NCBI RefSeq assembly: GCF_033958435.1
Contig: NC_134139.1
Location: 204,769,501 to 204,833,500, forward strand
Source: Carettochelys insculpta
Taxonomy: Eukaryota > Chordata > Testudines > Carettochelyidae
Direction of reading: 5' to 3'
DNA: 64,000 nucleotides
How positions within the stretch are numbered: the stretch's first letter is position 1; the number at the start of each line of letters is the position of its first letter. The notes below the pieces were generated by a model that saw nothing but the letters and a program-made list of their open reading frames with translations, was not told where the DNA came from and did not search any database. Shown one piece after another: positions 22,085 to 33,059 of this stretch. The translations under genes were made by a program, and so were the position numbers.

Positions 22085-24235
22085 TTAAGGTTGGAAGAGA
22101 TCTCAGGAGATTGTGTAGTTCAATCCATTGCTCAAAGCAGGACCCACCCCAACTAAATCATTCTAGCCAGGGCATTGTCGAGCCTCACCTTAAAAACCTC
22201 TAATTCTGAACATGCCACCTCTTCCCTCAGTAATTCCAGTAATTCACCACATGCCTTGTGACAGTTTTTCCTAAGATTCAACTTACTCCTCCCCTGCTGC
22301 AACATCAGACCATTGCTTCTGGTTCAGTCATCTGTCACTACTGAGAACAGCCTCTCTCCATCCTCTTCGGACCCCGTCTTCGGGAAGTTGAAGGCTGCCA
22401 TCAAATCCCTTCCCCCTCCCATGCTTCTCTTTTGCAGACTAAATAAGCCCAAATCCCTCAAACTCTCAACATACGCCAGCTCCCTCATCAATTTGTTTTG
22501 CCCTCCACTGGACTCGCCATGTAGTTCGCAACATTTCTGCAGTGTGTGTGGTGGGGGAGGTAGACACAAAATTCCAAATGTGGCCTCATGTGTGCTGAAC
22601 AGCGGCGTATAAGCCCGTCCCTTTATCAGCGAGCAATGCGTCTACTAATGCAGGCCAATATGCTATTAGCTTTCTTGGCCACAAAGGCACACTGTTGAGG
22701 CATAGCCCACTTCTCCTTTACAGTAAGCCCAAGATCCTTGCCTTCAGAACTGCTGCTTTGCCAGTCTGTCAGTGTTGGGATCCTTCTGTCCTCAGCGCAG
22801 GACTCTGCATTTGTCCTTGTTGAACCTCATCAGATTTCTTTTGGCCCAAGCTCCCAATTTGTCTAGGTCTCTCTGGACCCCATCCTGACCTTCCAGCATA
22901 TCTGTCCCCTGCTTGGTGTCATCCACAAACCTGCTGAGGGTGCAAGCCATCTCATCAGTCGCCTCATTAATGAAGTCTTTGAACAAAACCGGCCCCCAGG
23001 ACTGACCCCTGCGGCGCTCAGCTTGATACCAGCTGTCAACTAAACATTGAGAAATTGGTCACTATCCTGTGAGCCTGATGCTCTAGCTAGCTTTCTGGTC
23101 ACTTTATAATCCAGTTATGAAAACATACTTTAAATTGGTAGCAAGAAGACGCTGGGAGACTGCATCAAAAGCTTTGCTAGGGTCAAGGTAGATCATGTCC
23201 CACCACTCTCCCCATATCCACAGAGCCAGCTATAGCCTCATGGAAGCCAATTAGGTTTGCCAGGCATGACTTGCCCTTGGGCAGTACATTTACCTTTTTT
23301 CCAGTTGTCTGGGCCCTCCCTGGTGTCTATGAGTTTTCTAAGATAATGGCACAGCAATCACATCAGCCAACTCTTCCCATGGACTTGTGAATGTCCAGCT
23401 TTTCTAAATGGTCCTTAACTTGTTCTTTCACCACTGAGAGCTCCTCACCTCCTCCCCACGCTGTAATGTACTTGTCTGTGGAGACTGAGGCATTAAAACC
23501 ATTGTTTACTTCAATTTTTTTCCACATCGTTGTCACTAGGTTGCCTTCACCATTCAGTAAGGGTCCTGCACTTTCCCTGAACTTCTTCTTGTTGCTACCA
23601 TACCTGTAGAACCTTTTGTTACCTTTCCCATGCCTTGCTAGCTCCAACTCCGATTCCACTTTGGCCTTCCTGATTACATCCTGGCATGCTGGAGCAAAGT
23701 TCTCATAATCTTCCCCAGTCAGCTGCCCAAGATTCCGCTCCTGAGAAGCTCTCTTTTTGTCTGTAAGATCAGCAAAATTTGCTTTGTTAAGCCAAGGAGG
23801 TCACTTGCCATAAGTGCTAATCTTTCTGCACACTGGGATGGCTTATTCTTACACCGCCAATAAGGCTTCTTTAAAACGCAGTTAGGTCTCCTGGCTTCCT
23901 TTCCTCCCTCATATTACCCTCCCTGCGGATCCTGCCCATCAGTTCCCTGAGGGTGTCAAGTTTGTTTTTTTGAAGGCCAGAGTCCTTGTCCTGCTGCTCT
24001 CCTTTCCTCCTTTTGTCAGGCCCCTGAACTTAACCAGCCCAGGGTCACTGTTGCCACCTACTTCTAGCCCCGCTCCCCACACACATTTCTTCCCTGTTTC
24101 TGAGCAGCAGCCCAAAAGGCGCATGGCCCCCAGTGGGTTCCTTGAGTCCTTGTGCCAAGAAGTTGTCCTCAACACTCTCCAGAAACTTCTTGGATTTTCA
24201 CCAGGCGTCACAACCACCAACATGGAGTCACCATC
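22085..24235 (-). mobile_element. CR1 LINE, long 5'-truncated copy
   Basis: About 2.15 kb of decayed CR1 in reverse orientation. Successive minus-strand frames follow the CR1 order. The endonuclease end lies at 24223-23939 (LVKFRGLTKGGKESSRTRTL) and the endonuclease-RT linker and RT start at 23659-23363 (GNKRFYRYGSNKKKFRE, LEKLDIHKSMG). The RT C-terminal part is at 22986-22792 (LGAWAKRNLMRFNKDKCRVL), followed by the 3' UTR to 22085. Frameshifts separate the pieces. Confidence 0.88.
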
Positions 24236-24339
24236 CTGAAAAAGTTCACCCTGACCTAAGCTTATTGTTTAATGTCTTAACAATATTAACCTGTTAATGA
24301 TCAAACTTAAAGCTGCTGAGTAATGAATTTTACTGCAAG

Positions 24340-24675
24340 AGTACAGAGGGAGATGTCGAAATGGAATTAATTTACAAATTTGACGCCTTTCACCTTGGCC
24401 TGAACAGAGATCTTAACTGTCTTATGCATGACAAGGGCAATTTCCCCACCTTTGATATGTGCAGGAATGAGACACACCCTCCTTTATTTGCTTCATTAAC
24501 TGGCCCTACTAGTGATAGGTAACCCTTTGCCCCTCCCATGCCCTGATATATAAACCCCAGATTTTCTTTTTCTCTCCATTTTCAGCTGAAGAAGTGGGTT
24601 CTACCCAAGGAAGCTCATGACCTAGCAAAGCTGTGAGTCACTCAGGTGCCACAGGAGTGCTTGTTCTTAACAAAC
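24340..24675 (+). repeat. dispersed sauropsid repeat ending in the fold-back block
   Basis: Contains CAATTTCCCCACCTTTGATA, a TATATAAACCCC motif, GAAGAAGTGGGTTCTACCCA and then AGGTGCCACAGGAGTGCTTG. The last two blocks match those in the fold-back retroposons at 2752-2947 and 45510-45751. This copy keeps the longer upstream part of the family. A TATATAAA box about 55 bases before the GAAGTGGGTT block may be a relic of the element's promoter. Confidence 0.5.
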
Positions 24676-24679
24676 AGCT

Positions 24680-25380
24680 GGTTACGTTTTGTGTGCAGCG
24701 GAATGGGCTCCGCAAAGACCTCCCAGGAAAACGACGGGCTAATGGCCACAAGTCATTTCTGACCTAGCACAGCCTTCTTTGCATCAGTGCCCTTCTTGGT
24801 CCTTGTCACCCAATGACAAAAAGCAGCCACAACTAATCCAATGTGCAGCTCTGTCCAGGGTTTAATTCCTTTGAGCCTGAACTCACGAAATCAGATTCAC
24901 AGCTGCTCCTCAGACCCATTTGATGCTCTCCCTAAATGGAGCTCATTGACTTGCAAGGCAGCAGCTGTCTGGAGAAAATAAAAGTTTTCTGCCAGGGAGC
25001 TGGATCAATTCTACAATATAAGATTCCCAATTCATTCGAAGGAGGCCACAGCCAGGCTGCCAAGCGTGTGTCATTATTTGGCAGTGCTTATGTCTGCAAA
25101 CAGCTCTTTATGAATATAAAGGAGCCTCCATTAAGATGCGTCGTGACTGATGGGCACCTTCACGCCGTTCTGAAAACTCTGGGGCAGCTCAAGGTTTGCA
25201 GTTAGGTTACTCACAAAACAGGACGTCGCGCCTCCGAACAGATACACCATCAGGGTCATCTTCAGGATTTATGGGGGTGCTACACAGTACTGTGGAATTT
25301 CTGCCCCTATACGCTAGCAGCTGGGGGGGAGTGGGGGGAGGGAAATATTTTTAAAGCAAATTTGAAACACAGGTTCTACA
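24680..25380. other. intergenic sequence, nothing recognised
   Basis: An 89-codon open frame at 24936-25205 has no domain. No repeat assigned. Confidence 0.35.
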
Positions 25381-25990
25381 GAGCAGGGTGGTCAACCCAC
25401 GGCTCTTGAGCCACATGCGGCTCTTTGAGCAAGGAACTGTGGCTCCTGCTTGGAGCGCCAGATGGGAGGGCTGTCTGTCGCTCTGTGCACGTGCCCCACT
25501 GCTTGGAGGGAAAAGCACCTGGCAGTAGCTCCCATCAGTCGCTGCCATAGGGTTAGAACGGCCGGGGGGTGGGGGGGGGGGGTGTGCCTGGCATTGGGAG
25601 ATTGGGTTAGAGCAGGAAGGCTGCGGGTGCTTGGCTCTGGGGGAGGAGAGGAGAACTGGGTCAGAGTGGGCAGCTGGGGGTGCCTGGCTCTGGGGAGGGA
25701 GGAGGGCATTGAGCCATGTATTACATATTTATTATTTATTTATTTGTATGTATCCCTATCGTTCTATCTATATAGAGAGCTGTAAAAATAAATATATAAT
25801 ACGTGACACTTTGTGTGCTATCCATCGGTATTTTGGCTCTTCGTCTGCAACTGCTTGGCCATTCCTGCTAGAGACAAACACAGTAAGTTCAGAAACTGGC
25901 ACTGCATACCTGGGGTTGACAAATGCCTGGTAAATGGCTCCATCACCTCTTGACTGGCTCTATCACAGGTTTTGCTAGTAGGTCTGGCTG
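25381..25990. mobile_element. hAT-like non-autonomous element (tentative)
   Basis: The left part reads GGTGGTCAACCCACGGCTCT, GAGCCACATGCGGCTCTTTG and GGAACTGTGGCTCC, the start of a sauropsid non-autonomous hAT family. The right part keeps GACTGGCTCTATCACAGG. The interior is GC-rich, then AT-rich with a (TTTA)n tract at 25727-25750. The right end is uncertain. Confidence 0.45.
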
Positions 25991-26002
25991 CTTTTTCATT
26001 TG

Positions 26003-26448
26003 TGAGGATGAGTCTGCACTAGGAACTAAGCTTGAAGTTAGGCACTAAATAGCCAGCAGATAGTCTACACACATTTTCCCTTACAAAACAAAAAAAGCAG
26101 CCCAGTAGCACTTTAAAGACTAACAAAATAATTTATTAGGTCAGCTTCTGTGGGACAGACCCACTTCTTCAGCCCATAGACAGACCAGAACAGACTCAAT
26201 ATTTAAGGCACAGAGAACCAAAAATACTAATCAAGGTTGAAAAAATCAGAAAAATATTATCAAGGTAAGCAAATCGGAGAACAGAGGGACAGAGGGGGTG
26301 GAGGGAGCCCAACTTCAAAGTCCTTAGTCCAGTCCTGGCAATGGAGTAATGCCCTACTTCAAAGTTTAACTTCAAAGTAGGGTGTGTGTAGATGCTCAAC
26401 TTCGAAGTAAGCAACTTCAAAGTTATTTCCATAGTGTAGACACAGCCT
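26003..26448. mobile_element. TTCGAA/TTCAAAG-type MITE carrying a nested retroposon
   Basis: The left end GAGTCTGCACTAGGAACTAA and the right end CATAGTGTAGACACAGCC are imperfect inverted termini of the GTCTACAC family. CTTCAAAGTAGGG and CTTCGAAGTAAGC motifs lie inside the right arm. The middle (about 26080-26310) is an inserted fold-back-family element, which separates the two MITE arms. Confidence 0.6.
26080..26310. mobile_element. fold-back family retroposon, nested in MITE
   Basis: Carries GTAGCACTTTAAAGACTAAC, AAAATAATTTATTAGGTCAG and GACCCACTTCTTCAGCCCA, shared with the 45510-45751 copy. A tail with ATCAAGGTAAGCAAATCGGA follows. It keeps only one arm of the hairpin. Boundaries are approximate. 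Confidence 0.55.
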
Positions 26449-27294
26449 AAGTGGACTATATGTTTCCTGGAGGAAGCAGAGCTGGGATAGGCAGAGGCAG
26501 GTGAGTGGGCATTCAGACTCAGTGGTGCCCCAGATTTTCAGGGGCCCTATGCAGGTGCTAATTCTGCACATGTCTAAGGCTGGCGCTGCGCACCAGCCTA
26601 GAACTGGGGAGTTTAAACAGACAGTTCTGCATTAACACAGGTGAAAAATAGAACTACTCTAGCCCTGGCCTGATTCATGTGCTCAAACTTCAGGAGTCAG
26701 ATCCCAAATGAATTTGTGCCTTACGTATCTGCAGAGCTGCTAGGAGAGCTCGTGAGCCAAGCATAGGTGCTTGACCTAGGAGTACGGGGTTGGGGTGCGG
26801 GGGAGGGGTTGCGGCAGCACCCTGGCTGGACGTGATTTCCGTTATATGCAGTGGTCACAGTCTGGTTCCATGGTGCTCTGCATCCCCACCGTACACATCA
26901 GCCCCCAGAGACGCCGGGACCGGCCAGCCCTTTGGGTCCAGCCAGTGCGGTGGAGAGTGTTTGTAGCAGGTTGGGACATGGCGAAGTAAGTGGGTGAGGC
27001 TCAGTCTGTTGAGCCTGGCAGGAGGTGGAAGTAAGGCTGAAAACGCCCTTTGCCAAAGGAGCTGTGGTCCCACTTGTTACTGATGGGTGAAAGCAAACGG
27101 GTGTTGTGGCTCCTCAGCTGCTGGTGGCTCATCATGTCTGTTTACCCACTGTGCTTGGCTGGGCCATTGTGAGCATTTCTTCTAGGTGTAGGGGTCCCGT
27201 CTTCTGTGGTTCCTGTCTTGGTCACTTAAGGCCTTGACTACTGCAACATGCTCTACCCTGACAATGTGCTGACCTGTCAGTAAACCTGATTACT
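26449..27294. other. intergenic sequence, nothing recognised
   Basis: No supported coding sequence. Short frames at 26795-27073 conflict on the two strands. Confidence 0.35.
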
Positions 27295-28790
27295 GTACAG
27301 AATCCTTAGGCTGGAAGACATGTCAGGTGGTCATCAAGTCCACCCCCTGTCTAAAGCAGGACCAACCCGCAACTAAATCATCCCAGCCAGGACTCTGTCA
27401 AGCCATGGCTTAAAAACCTTTACGGATGGCCATTCCACCACCTCGCTCGGTAATGCATTCCATTGCTTCACCATCCTCCTGGTAACATAGATTTTTCCTA
27501 ATATCCAACCTAGACCTCCTACACTACAACTGGAGACCATTGTTCCTTGTTCTACCATCTGTCACCACTGAGAACAGCCTCTCTCCAGCCTCCTTAGAAC
27601 CCCACTTCATAGAATCGTAGACCAATAGAGCTGGAAGAGACCTAAAAAAGCCATCGAGTCCAGTCCCCTGCCCTAGGCAGGACCAAACCCATCAGATCAG
27701 CCCCCGCCAGGGCTTTGTTGAGTTGAGACTTAAACACCTCTGGGGATGGAGACTCCACTACTTCCCTGGGTAGACCAGTCCAATGCGTCACCACCCTCCT
27801 AGTGAAAAAGATTTTCCTAATGTTCAACTTGGACCTTTCCAACTGCAACTTGAGACCATTGTTCCGTGTTCTGCCATCCGTGACCACTGTGAACAGCCTC
27901 TCTGCAGCCTCCCTTCAGTAAGTTGAAGGCTGTCATCAAGTCCCCCCTCAGTCTTCTCTTCTGCAGACTAAACTGTCTCAATTCCCTCAACCTTTCTTCA
28001 TAAGTCATATGCTCCAGCCCCCTAATTATTTTGGTCACCCTCCACTGGACCCTGTCCAGGGTAGCCGCATCCTTCCTATAACTGGGGGCCCAGAACTAGA
28101 CACAGTACTTCAGATGCGGGCTCACCAAAGCCAAATACAGAGGAATAATCACGTCTTTGGATCTACCGGCAATGCTCCTCTTGATGCAACCTAATATGCC
28201 ATTAGCTTTCTTGGCTACAATGGCACACTGTTGACTCATGTCCAGCTTCTCATCCACTATAACTCCCAGATCCTTTTCTGCAAAACTACTACCGAGCCAG
28301 TCGGCCCCCAGCCTGTAACAATGCTTGGGATTCTTCCGGCCCAAGTGCAGGACTCTGCACTTGTCCCTATTGAACCTCATCAGATTTCTTCCAGCCCCGT
28401 CTTCCAATTTGTCTGTGTCAGTCTGGACCCTGTCCCTACCCCCCAGCTTTTCTACCTCTCCCCCTAGCCTAGTGTCATCTGCAAACTTGCTGAGGGTGCA
28501 ATCCAGCCTTTCATCCAGGTCATTGATAAGTATGTTGAACAGAACAGGACCCAGAACTGAACCTTGGGGTGCTCCACTAGAAACCGACCATCATCCCGAC
28601 ATCGAGCCATTGATCACTACCCTGTGGGCCTGACCTTCTAGCCATCTTTCTATCCATCTTACCATCCATTTATTCAATCCACCTTCCTTTAACAGGAAGT
28701 TGAAGGCTGCTATCAAACCACCCCTCACTCTTCTTGTCTGCAAACTAAATAATCCCAGATCCCTCAGCCTCTCCTTAAGCTAGTGCAGAA
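27295..28790 (-). mobile_element. CR1 LINE (older), interrupted by a second CR1
   Basis: Outer copy in two pieces: 27295-27600 (3' UTR, ACCATTGTTCCTTGTTCTAC, CTCTCTCCAGCCTCCTTAG) and about 28685-28790 (GGAAGTTGAAGGCTGCTATC, then CTGCAAACTAAATAATCCC). The second piece continues the first exactly where CR1 order requires. The copy was therefore split by the insertion at 27606-28680. Confidence 0.8.
27606..28680 (-). mobile_element. CR1 LINE nested inside another CR1
   Basis: Begins with the reversed tail CATAGAATCGTAGACCAATA and runs about 1.07 kb into the RT region. The minus-strand frame 28407-28096 reads NLMRFNRDKCRVLHLGRKNP and DLGVIVDEKLDMSQQC. A second frame, 28038-27817, reads [20 protein letters not shown]. 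It is 5'-truncated and only mildly decayed, so it is younger than its CR1 host. Confidence 0.88.
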
Positions 28791-29211
28791 CGGCGCAGTT
28801 GCCTATTGAATTGGGCTGCACACCAGCACCTCCCTGGTGCCCCATGAACTACTGTGCTGGCTACCTGGTGGCAGCCGGATTGAATTTAAAGTGCTGGGTT
28901 TAATCTACAAAGCCATAAATAACTTGAACGCTTGCTACTTGCAAGACAGCCTTTGTGCTCCTGTTCTATTGGCCCAGCAGAGGTGCTCATGCTGCTCCCC
29001 TTCCCCCCCTCCCCCGCCAGCTTACAAGAAAAAGGGCAGAGGGTGGGGCAGTGCTGGCTGCGAGGGGCTCCTTGCTCTGGAACAGGGTGCCAGATGCTTC
29101 CACTCACACGGGTTGCTTCCCAGGTGGGCCTTTGAGATGGCTCACGTTTGGGGAGGGGTGAAGAATGGGCTGTTCAGCAGGGAGCTGAACGTGACTCATT
29201 TTTGTATCTAG
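28791..29211 (+). mobile_element. L2/L3-like LINE reverse-transcriptase C-terminal remnant
   Basis: Translation gives SRIEFKVLGLIYKAINNLN, CYLQDSL and the preceding PHELLCWLPGG. This matches the HWLPV..RI.FKVL.L.YKA pattern of L2-type RT C-termini. The open frame (28837-29211, 124 codons) also spans a Pro/Cys-rich insert and is not a gene. This is an old LINE layer, distinct from the CR1 copies. Confidence 0.6.
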
Positions 29212-29213
29212 AG

Positions 29214-29490
29214 CAGCAGTTCTCCCACTCCCATGTGGGTCACAGCAGGGTTGCGAGGCCGGGGGGGGGCGCAGTTTAGACTTGCTGGAGCCTGGGGAGG
29301 AGGGCGCGAGAGTCAGAGTAAAGGGCATCAGGTCTGTGGCTTGAGCTTTGGTTCCTCTGCCCAGCGTGTCAGGGTGGCGGATGGGGGGGGGTACTCAGGT
29401 TTTACTCCCCCCCCCCAGCTTGTGTAATAATTTTTATTGGCAGAAGGAGGTGGGGAAGTTTGCAGGGCGATGAAGTTTGAGAACCCCCTG
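29214..29490. mobile_element. hAT-like MITE
   Basis: Left terminus CAGCAGTTCTCCCACTC and right terminus GAAGTTTGAGAACCCCCTG are inverted repeats of the hAT CAGNGGTTCTCAAAC type. The 8-bp flanks ATCTAGAG (29206-29213) and AGCTACAG (29491-29498) agree at 6 of 8 positions, consistent with an old 8-bp target duplication. The interior has long G- and C-runs. Confidence 0.7.
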
Positions 29491-29498
29491 AGCTACAG

Positions 29499-31960
29499 CC
29501 TCAGCAAGGCCTCCCATTGCTCGCTGTATAAGTGGAAACAGCCGAGTAGGAGCCCTAGGTGCAGGATACATTTATGCATGTAAATGCCAGCCCAGTTTTT
29601 AACTCCTGCTACCGAGCTGGCTCTCAGCGCTGTCTTGTGCTAGTGAATTCCACTTGCAGGTTAACAGGGAGGGCGTGTGGGCAGGGGCTGCCTTTGCTAC
29701 AGACTTGGTTTTGGACACATCCCGTCACTTCTGTGCCTTAGTGGCCCTGTGTGTGAAATGCAGGTAAAAGATTGGAGGCAGATGCCTGATTACAGCTTGG
29801 GTGGGACCCATCTCACCCTCCCTTACCTGTACAGTGCTGAGCGTGGTGGCTTTCTGGTTCATGGCTGTGGCTCCGAGGGAGCAGCACAATATAAAGTTTG
29901 CTGGAATTCTCCTCCTTAGTTTGAAATGTGCAGATTATTCCAGTTAAAATAATTCATTGCTCCACCTACAAAAGACGTCTATTGCAAAACTGTTTAAATT
30001 CTCTATAATAAAACCCAAATATAAAGCAAACTGATTCTGCTCCCCTTTGCCCACTACACTGGTCAGGCAAACACAAAGGTTATTCACAATCCTTGCACAA
30101 GGACAGACCAAACAGGAGCACAGAGTGCCTGTCTCACACAGGTCTTCATTTCCAAAGCGCAAGCATCTCTAGGCCAATGTAAAAAGTAGAGACACAAAGC
30201 AAGAGAAAGGCCCTTCCCTTCTCCAGGCTGGGAGCAGGGAGACGTGTTCCTGCAGCTTATTAGCCAACTGTCCTGTCTTTTTGCCGCAATCCGATTTCCC
30301 AGGAGCACTCATGTCATGAACGAAAGCCTGCAAAAGGTTAAGGCCAGAGAGCGTGGATTCTCTGTTGGCAAGCGGCCAGTGAGCCAATGGGAAGAGAGAG
30401 AGATCATTTGAATTGAAGCAGTTACCTGCTGAGGATAGGAGTCTTTCTTTTGTGTATCTGGAGGAGACACACAGAGATGGTTTAATTCTGAGCAGGCTTA
30501 ATGAATTCAGTAAATATTGAGGCTACTCCATGGGCATACAGACATGTAAATAGAAAGGAAATGTGTCATTACATGCAATCAGATTTTTTTTTTTATTCTG
30601 GGTTTGTTGCAGAACTGCTCAGGCTGGCCGATGGATACCCCTCCCCCGCTCTGTACACCACAATTTCTAATTTGAATCCCAGGGAAATAATTTTATCTGT
30701 GCTTAAGACTTTTAGTTGCTTTGTAACACCTAGCAACCAAGTATGCTCTATTACTTTCCTTGTATACTTTATCTTTTGTATTGTTAAATTACTTTTCTAA
30801 AGGCCATAATTTGATTCCTGTGTCTCAGAGAAGTGTCTGTGTATATCCATGCCTAAGACACAGGTCAGCTAACAGATTGCAGGTTAATTTCTTCTTCGTT
30901 TCCAGGCTGTCTTCTAAGAGAAGGTTAAGAGCTTGGGGTTACCTCATACCACAAGAAGACATCCCAAGTGCATCTTCCTGGGTTCTAGAGGGGGGTTTTC
31001 TCCCTGGGGTGGTGGCAGCTACTTCCCAGAGTCAGGGAACCTGTGACCCTGGAAATTTTTAAGCAGAGCCAATGGAGGCAAAGGTGTTTTTAAGGGCTTT
31101 TGTGGGCTTCCACCTTCCGCGCTCAGAGTGGGGAACTGCCTTGACAGCTCACTGTACAGAATGGGTGTAATTTTAGGGTCCAAAGTGGGACCTGGCCCAT
31201 TGTTTCTGTGCACCAGAATGACACAGAGCCATCACTCCTTATCCTGCGCTGTGACATCAGCTGTTCTGGGGCACCCTGGGCCCAGCCTTTCTACAGGGCT
31301 GGACCTGCTGATTCAGACATCACTCCTAGCAAGCTTAGTAGTGAGCATGTGCGTATGCAGCAGCGACAGGCTAGTTTTAATTAATGGGCTGGTTTGAGGA
31401 TACCTCTGCCATTTTATCCAAGCCCAGCAGCTCAAAGGGGACAACCCCCACCCCAGGGCTGGCCACACCTCTTCCCACCTCCATTGCACCCCTCCCCTTC
31501 CACCAAGCCCCATCTGCAGCCACATGACCCCAGGGATTACTGAAGGGTCTGATGCCAGAAGCAGGTGTCACCCCCCCACCCCCACTCACTGCAGCAGCAG
31601 GAAAGTGCAAACTGCTGGGAGCTGTTCTCAGCGATGCTGCTCAGTGGAGAGGAGTGACCCAGCTGGGAGATGGCAGAGCCCAGTGGTCTGTCACTCCACT
31701 TTCCTTGGCCCTTGCTGCCACAGGTGAGTGGAGGGGCAGGCCTGGCAGCTGCTGCCGGTATCACCTTCTCCCCCTGGTAATCCCCTGGGCTGCTGCACCA
31801 AACCATCCAATGGACAGGAGCACTCTGAGTTAGGGTACTACGGAGTGTGCTGTACAGGTCTGCCTGGATAATTACAGTGATCTCTTGTGGCCTTGGAATC
31901 TATGCACCTAGGAGACCTGTTTCCAACCTCCCCCCCCCGACTGATTTGGAGCAGGGACTT
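29499..31960. other. intergenic sequence, nothing recognised
   Basis: No domain-bearing frame. Frames at 31524-31833 and minus 31313-31806 overlap in GC-rich sequence and are not supported as genes. Confidence 0.4.
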
Positions 31961-31964
31961 GAAC

Positions 31965-32115
31965 CAGTGTTCCCTGTAAGCTGAGCACTTCAGCAGCCAA
32001 CCAGGAAAGATGCAAACATCACCACGAGCGCTTGGAGCTCCTGCAGCCAGCAGCATGTGTTTCTACTGGTGGTGCACACCCCCATATGCATTGGTGTATG
32101 AAATAAAATTTATTC
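31965..32115 (+). repeat. dispersed repeat, second copy of the 4640-4815 family
   Basis: TTCCCTGTAAGCTGAGCAC, then GGTGGTGCACACCCCCATAT and AATAAAATTTATTCTACACA, in reverse order and orientation relative to 4640-4815. Family unknown. Confidence 0.45.
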
Positions 32116-32464
32116 TACACATAGGAAAATGAGAGAGAACATTGATTTGAGCCCAGGACTCGCATCTGCCAAGTGAATGCCCTAGTCTCTCAGCTATGGG
32201 ACATTCTGATGCTCTTTCTGCAGACAAACCCTGAGCTGATGGCCCCCAGCTGTCAAGCAACTTAGCAGCCTCATGACTCAGGCCCTTTTTGCACATGCAC
32301 CATTAGAAACTGGGGTGGCCTGGTGGGCACTCTAGTTGTTTCAAGGCTTAAGCAGTGGCGGGTTGCGGGGGGTGTTTGAGGATCTCACTAGCGCCTAAAT
32401 CTTGCATTTAAGTATCTAACACGGCAGTTAGGTGCCTAAATCCCTTTGTGGATTGAGCCTTGTG

Positions 32465-32890
32465 TGTCTTCAATCGGAGTACTGTGTCCAGTTTTGGGCC
32501 CCACATTTCAGGAAAGATGGAGAAATTGTAGAAGGTCCAGAGAAGAGCAACTCAGATGATTAAAGGTCTAGCAAATATGACCTAGAAGAGAAGATTAAAA
32601 GAATGGGTTTGTTTAGTTTGGAAAAAAGAAGGCTGAGAGGGGACACGATAGCAGCTTTCAAGTACCTAAAAGGGTGTTACACAGGAAGAAGAAAAATTAC
32701 TCTCCTTGGCCTCTGAGAATAGGACAAGAAGCAATGGGCTTAAATTGCAGCAAGGGAGGTTTAGGTTGGATATTAGGAAAACACTGCAAATTGTCATGGT
32801 GGTTAAAATACTCGAATAAATTGCCTAGGTGGTTGTAGAATCTCCCTCACTGGAGATATTTAAGAACAGGTTAGAACAGGGGTGATACAC
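32465..32890 (+). mobile_element. CR1 LINE 3' fragment, older subfamily
   Basis: Sense CR1 RT C-terminal and 3' region: GAGTACTGTGTCCAGTTTTG, GAAGAGCAACTCAGATGATT, GGGTTTGTTTAGTTTGG, GAAGGCTGAGAGGGGACACG. It is diverged and lacks an open frame. The subfamily differs from the 19031 copy. Confidence 0.8.
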
Positions 32891-32914
32891 AGATGGTGCG
32901 TGGTATTGGACAGC

Positions 32915-32972
32915 GGAGTGGACTGGATGTTGCCAGACAAAAGAGTACCAGATTAGAGAGAGGTTCAACCTG
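32915..32972 (+). mobile_element. TA-flanked MITE, terminal fragment
   Basis: Only the right end remains: TGTTGCCAGACAAAAGAGTA, then GATTAGAGAGAGGTTCAACC. It joins the end of the CR1 fragment. Confidence 0.5.
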
Positions 32973-33059
32973 CGCACACATCTACACAAGCCTTTTTTTT
33001 TTCTTTTAAGTTTTATAGTTTTCATACTTGATGGTATTTACAAATAAAGCAGAGATCTC

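Noticed and set aside
28837..29211. 124-codon plus-strand frame as a gene
   Set aside because: Its first part is a LINE RT remnant and the rest is Pro/Cys-rich filler. The frame is a chance read-through.
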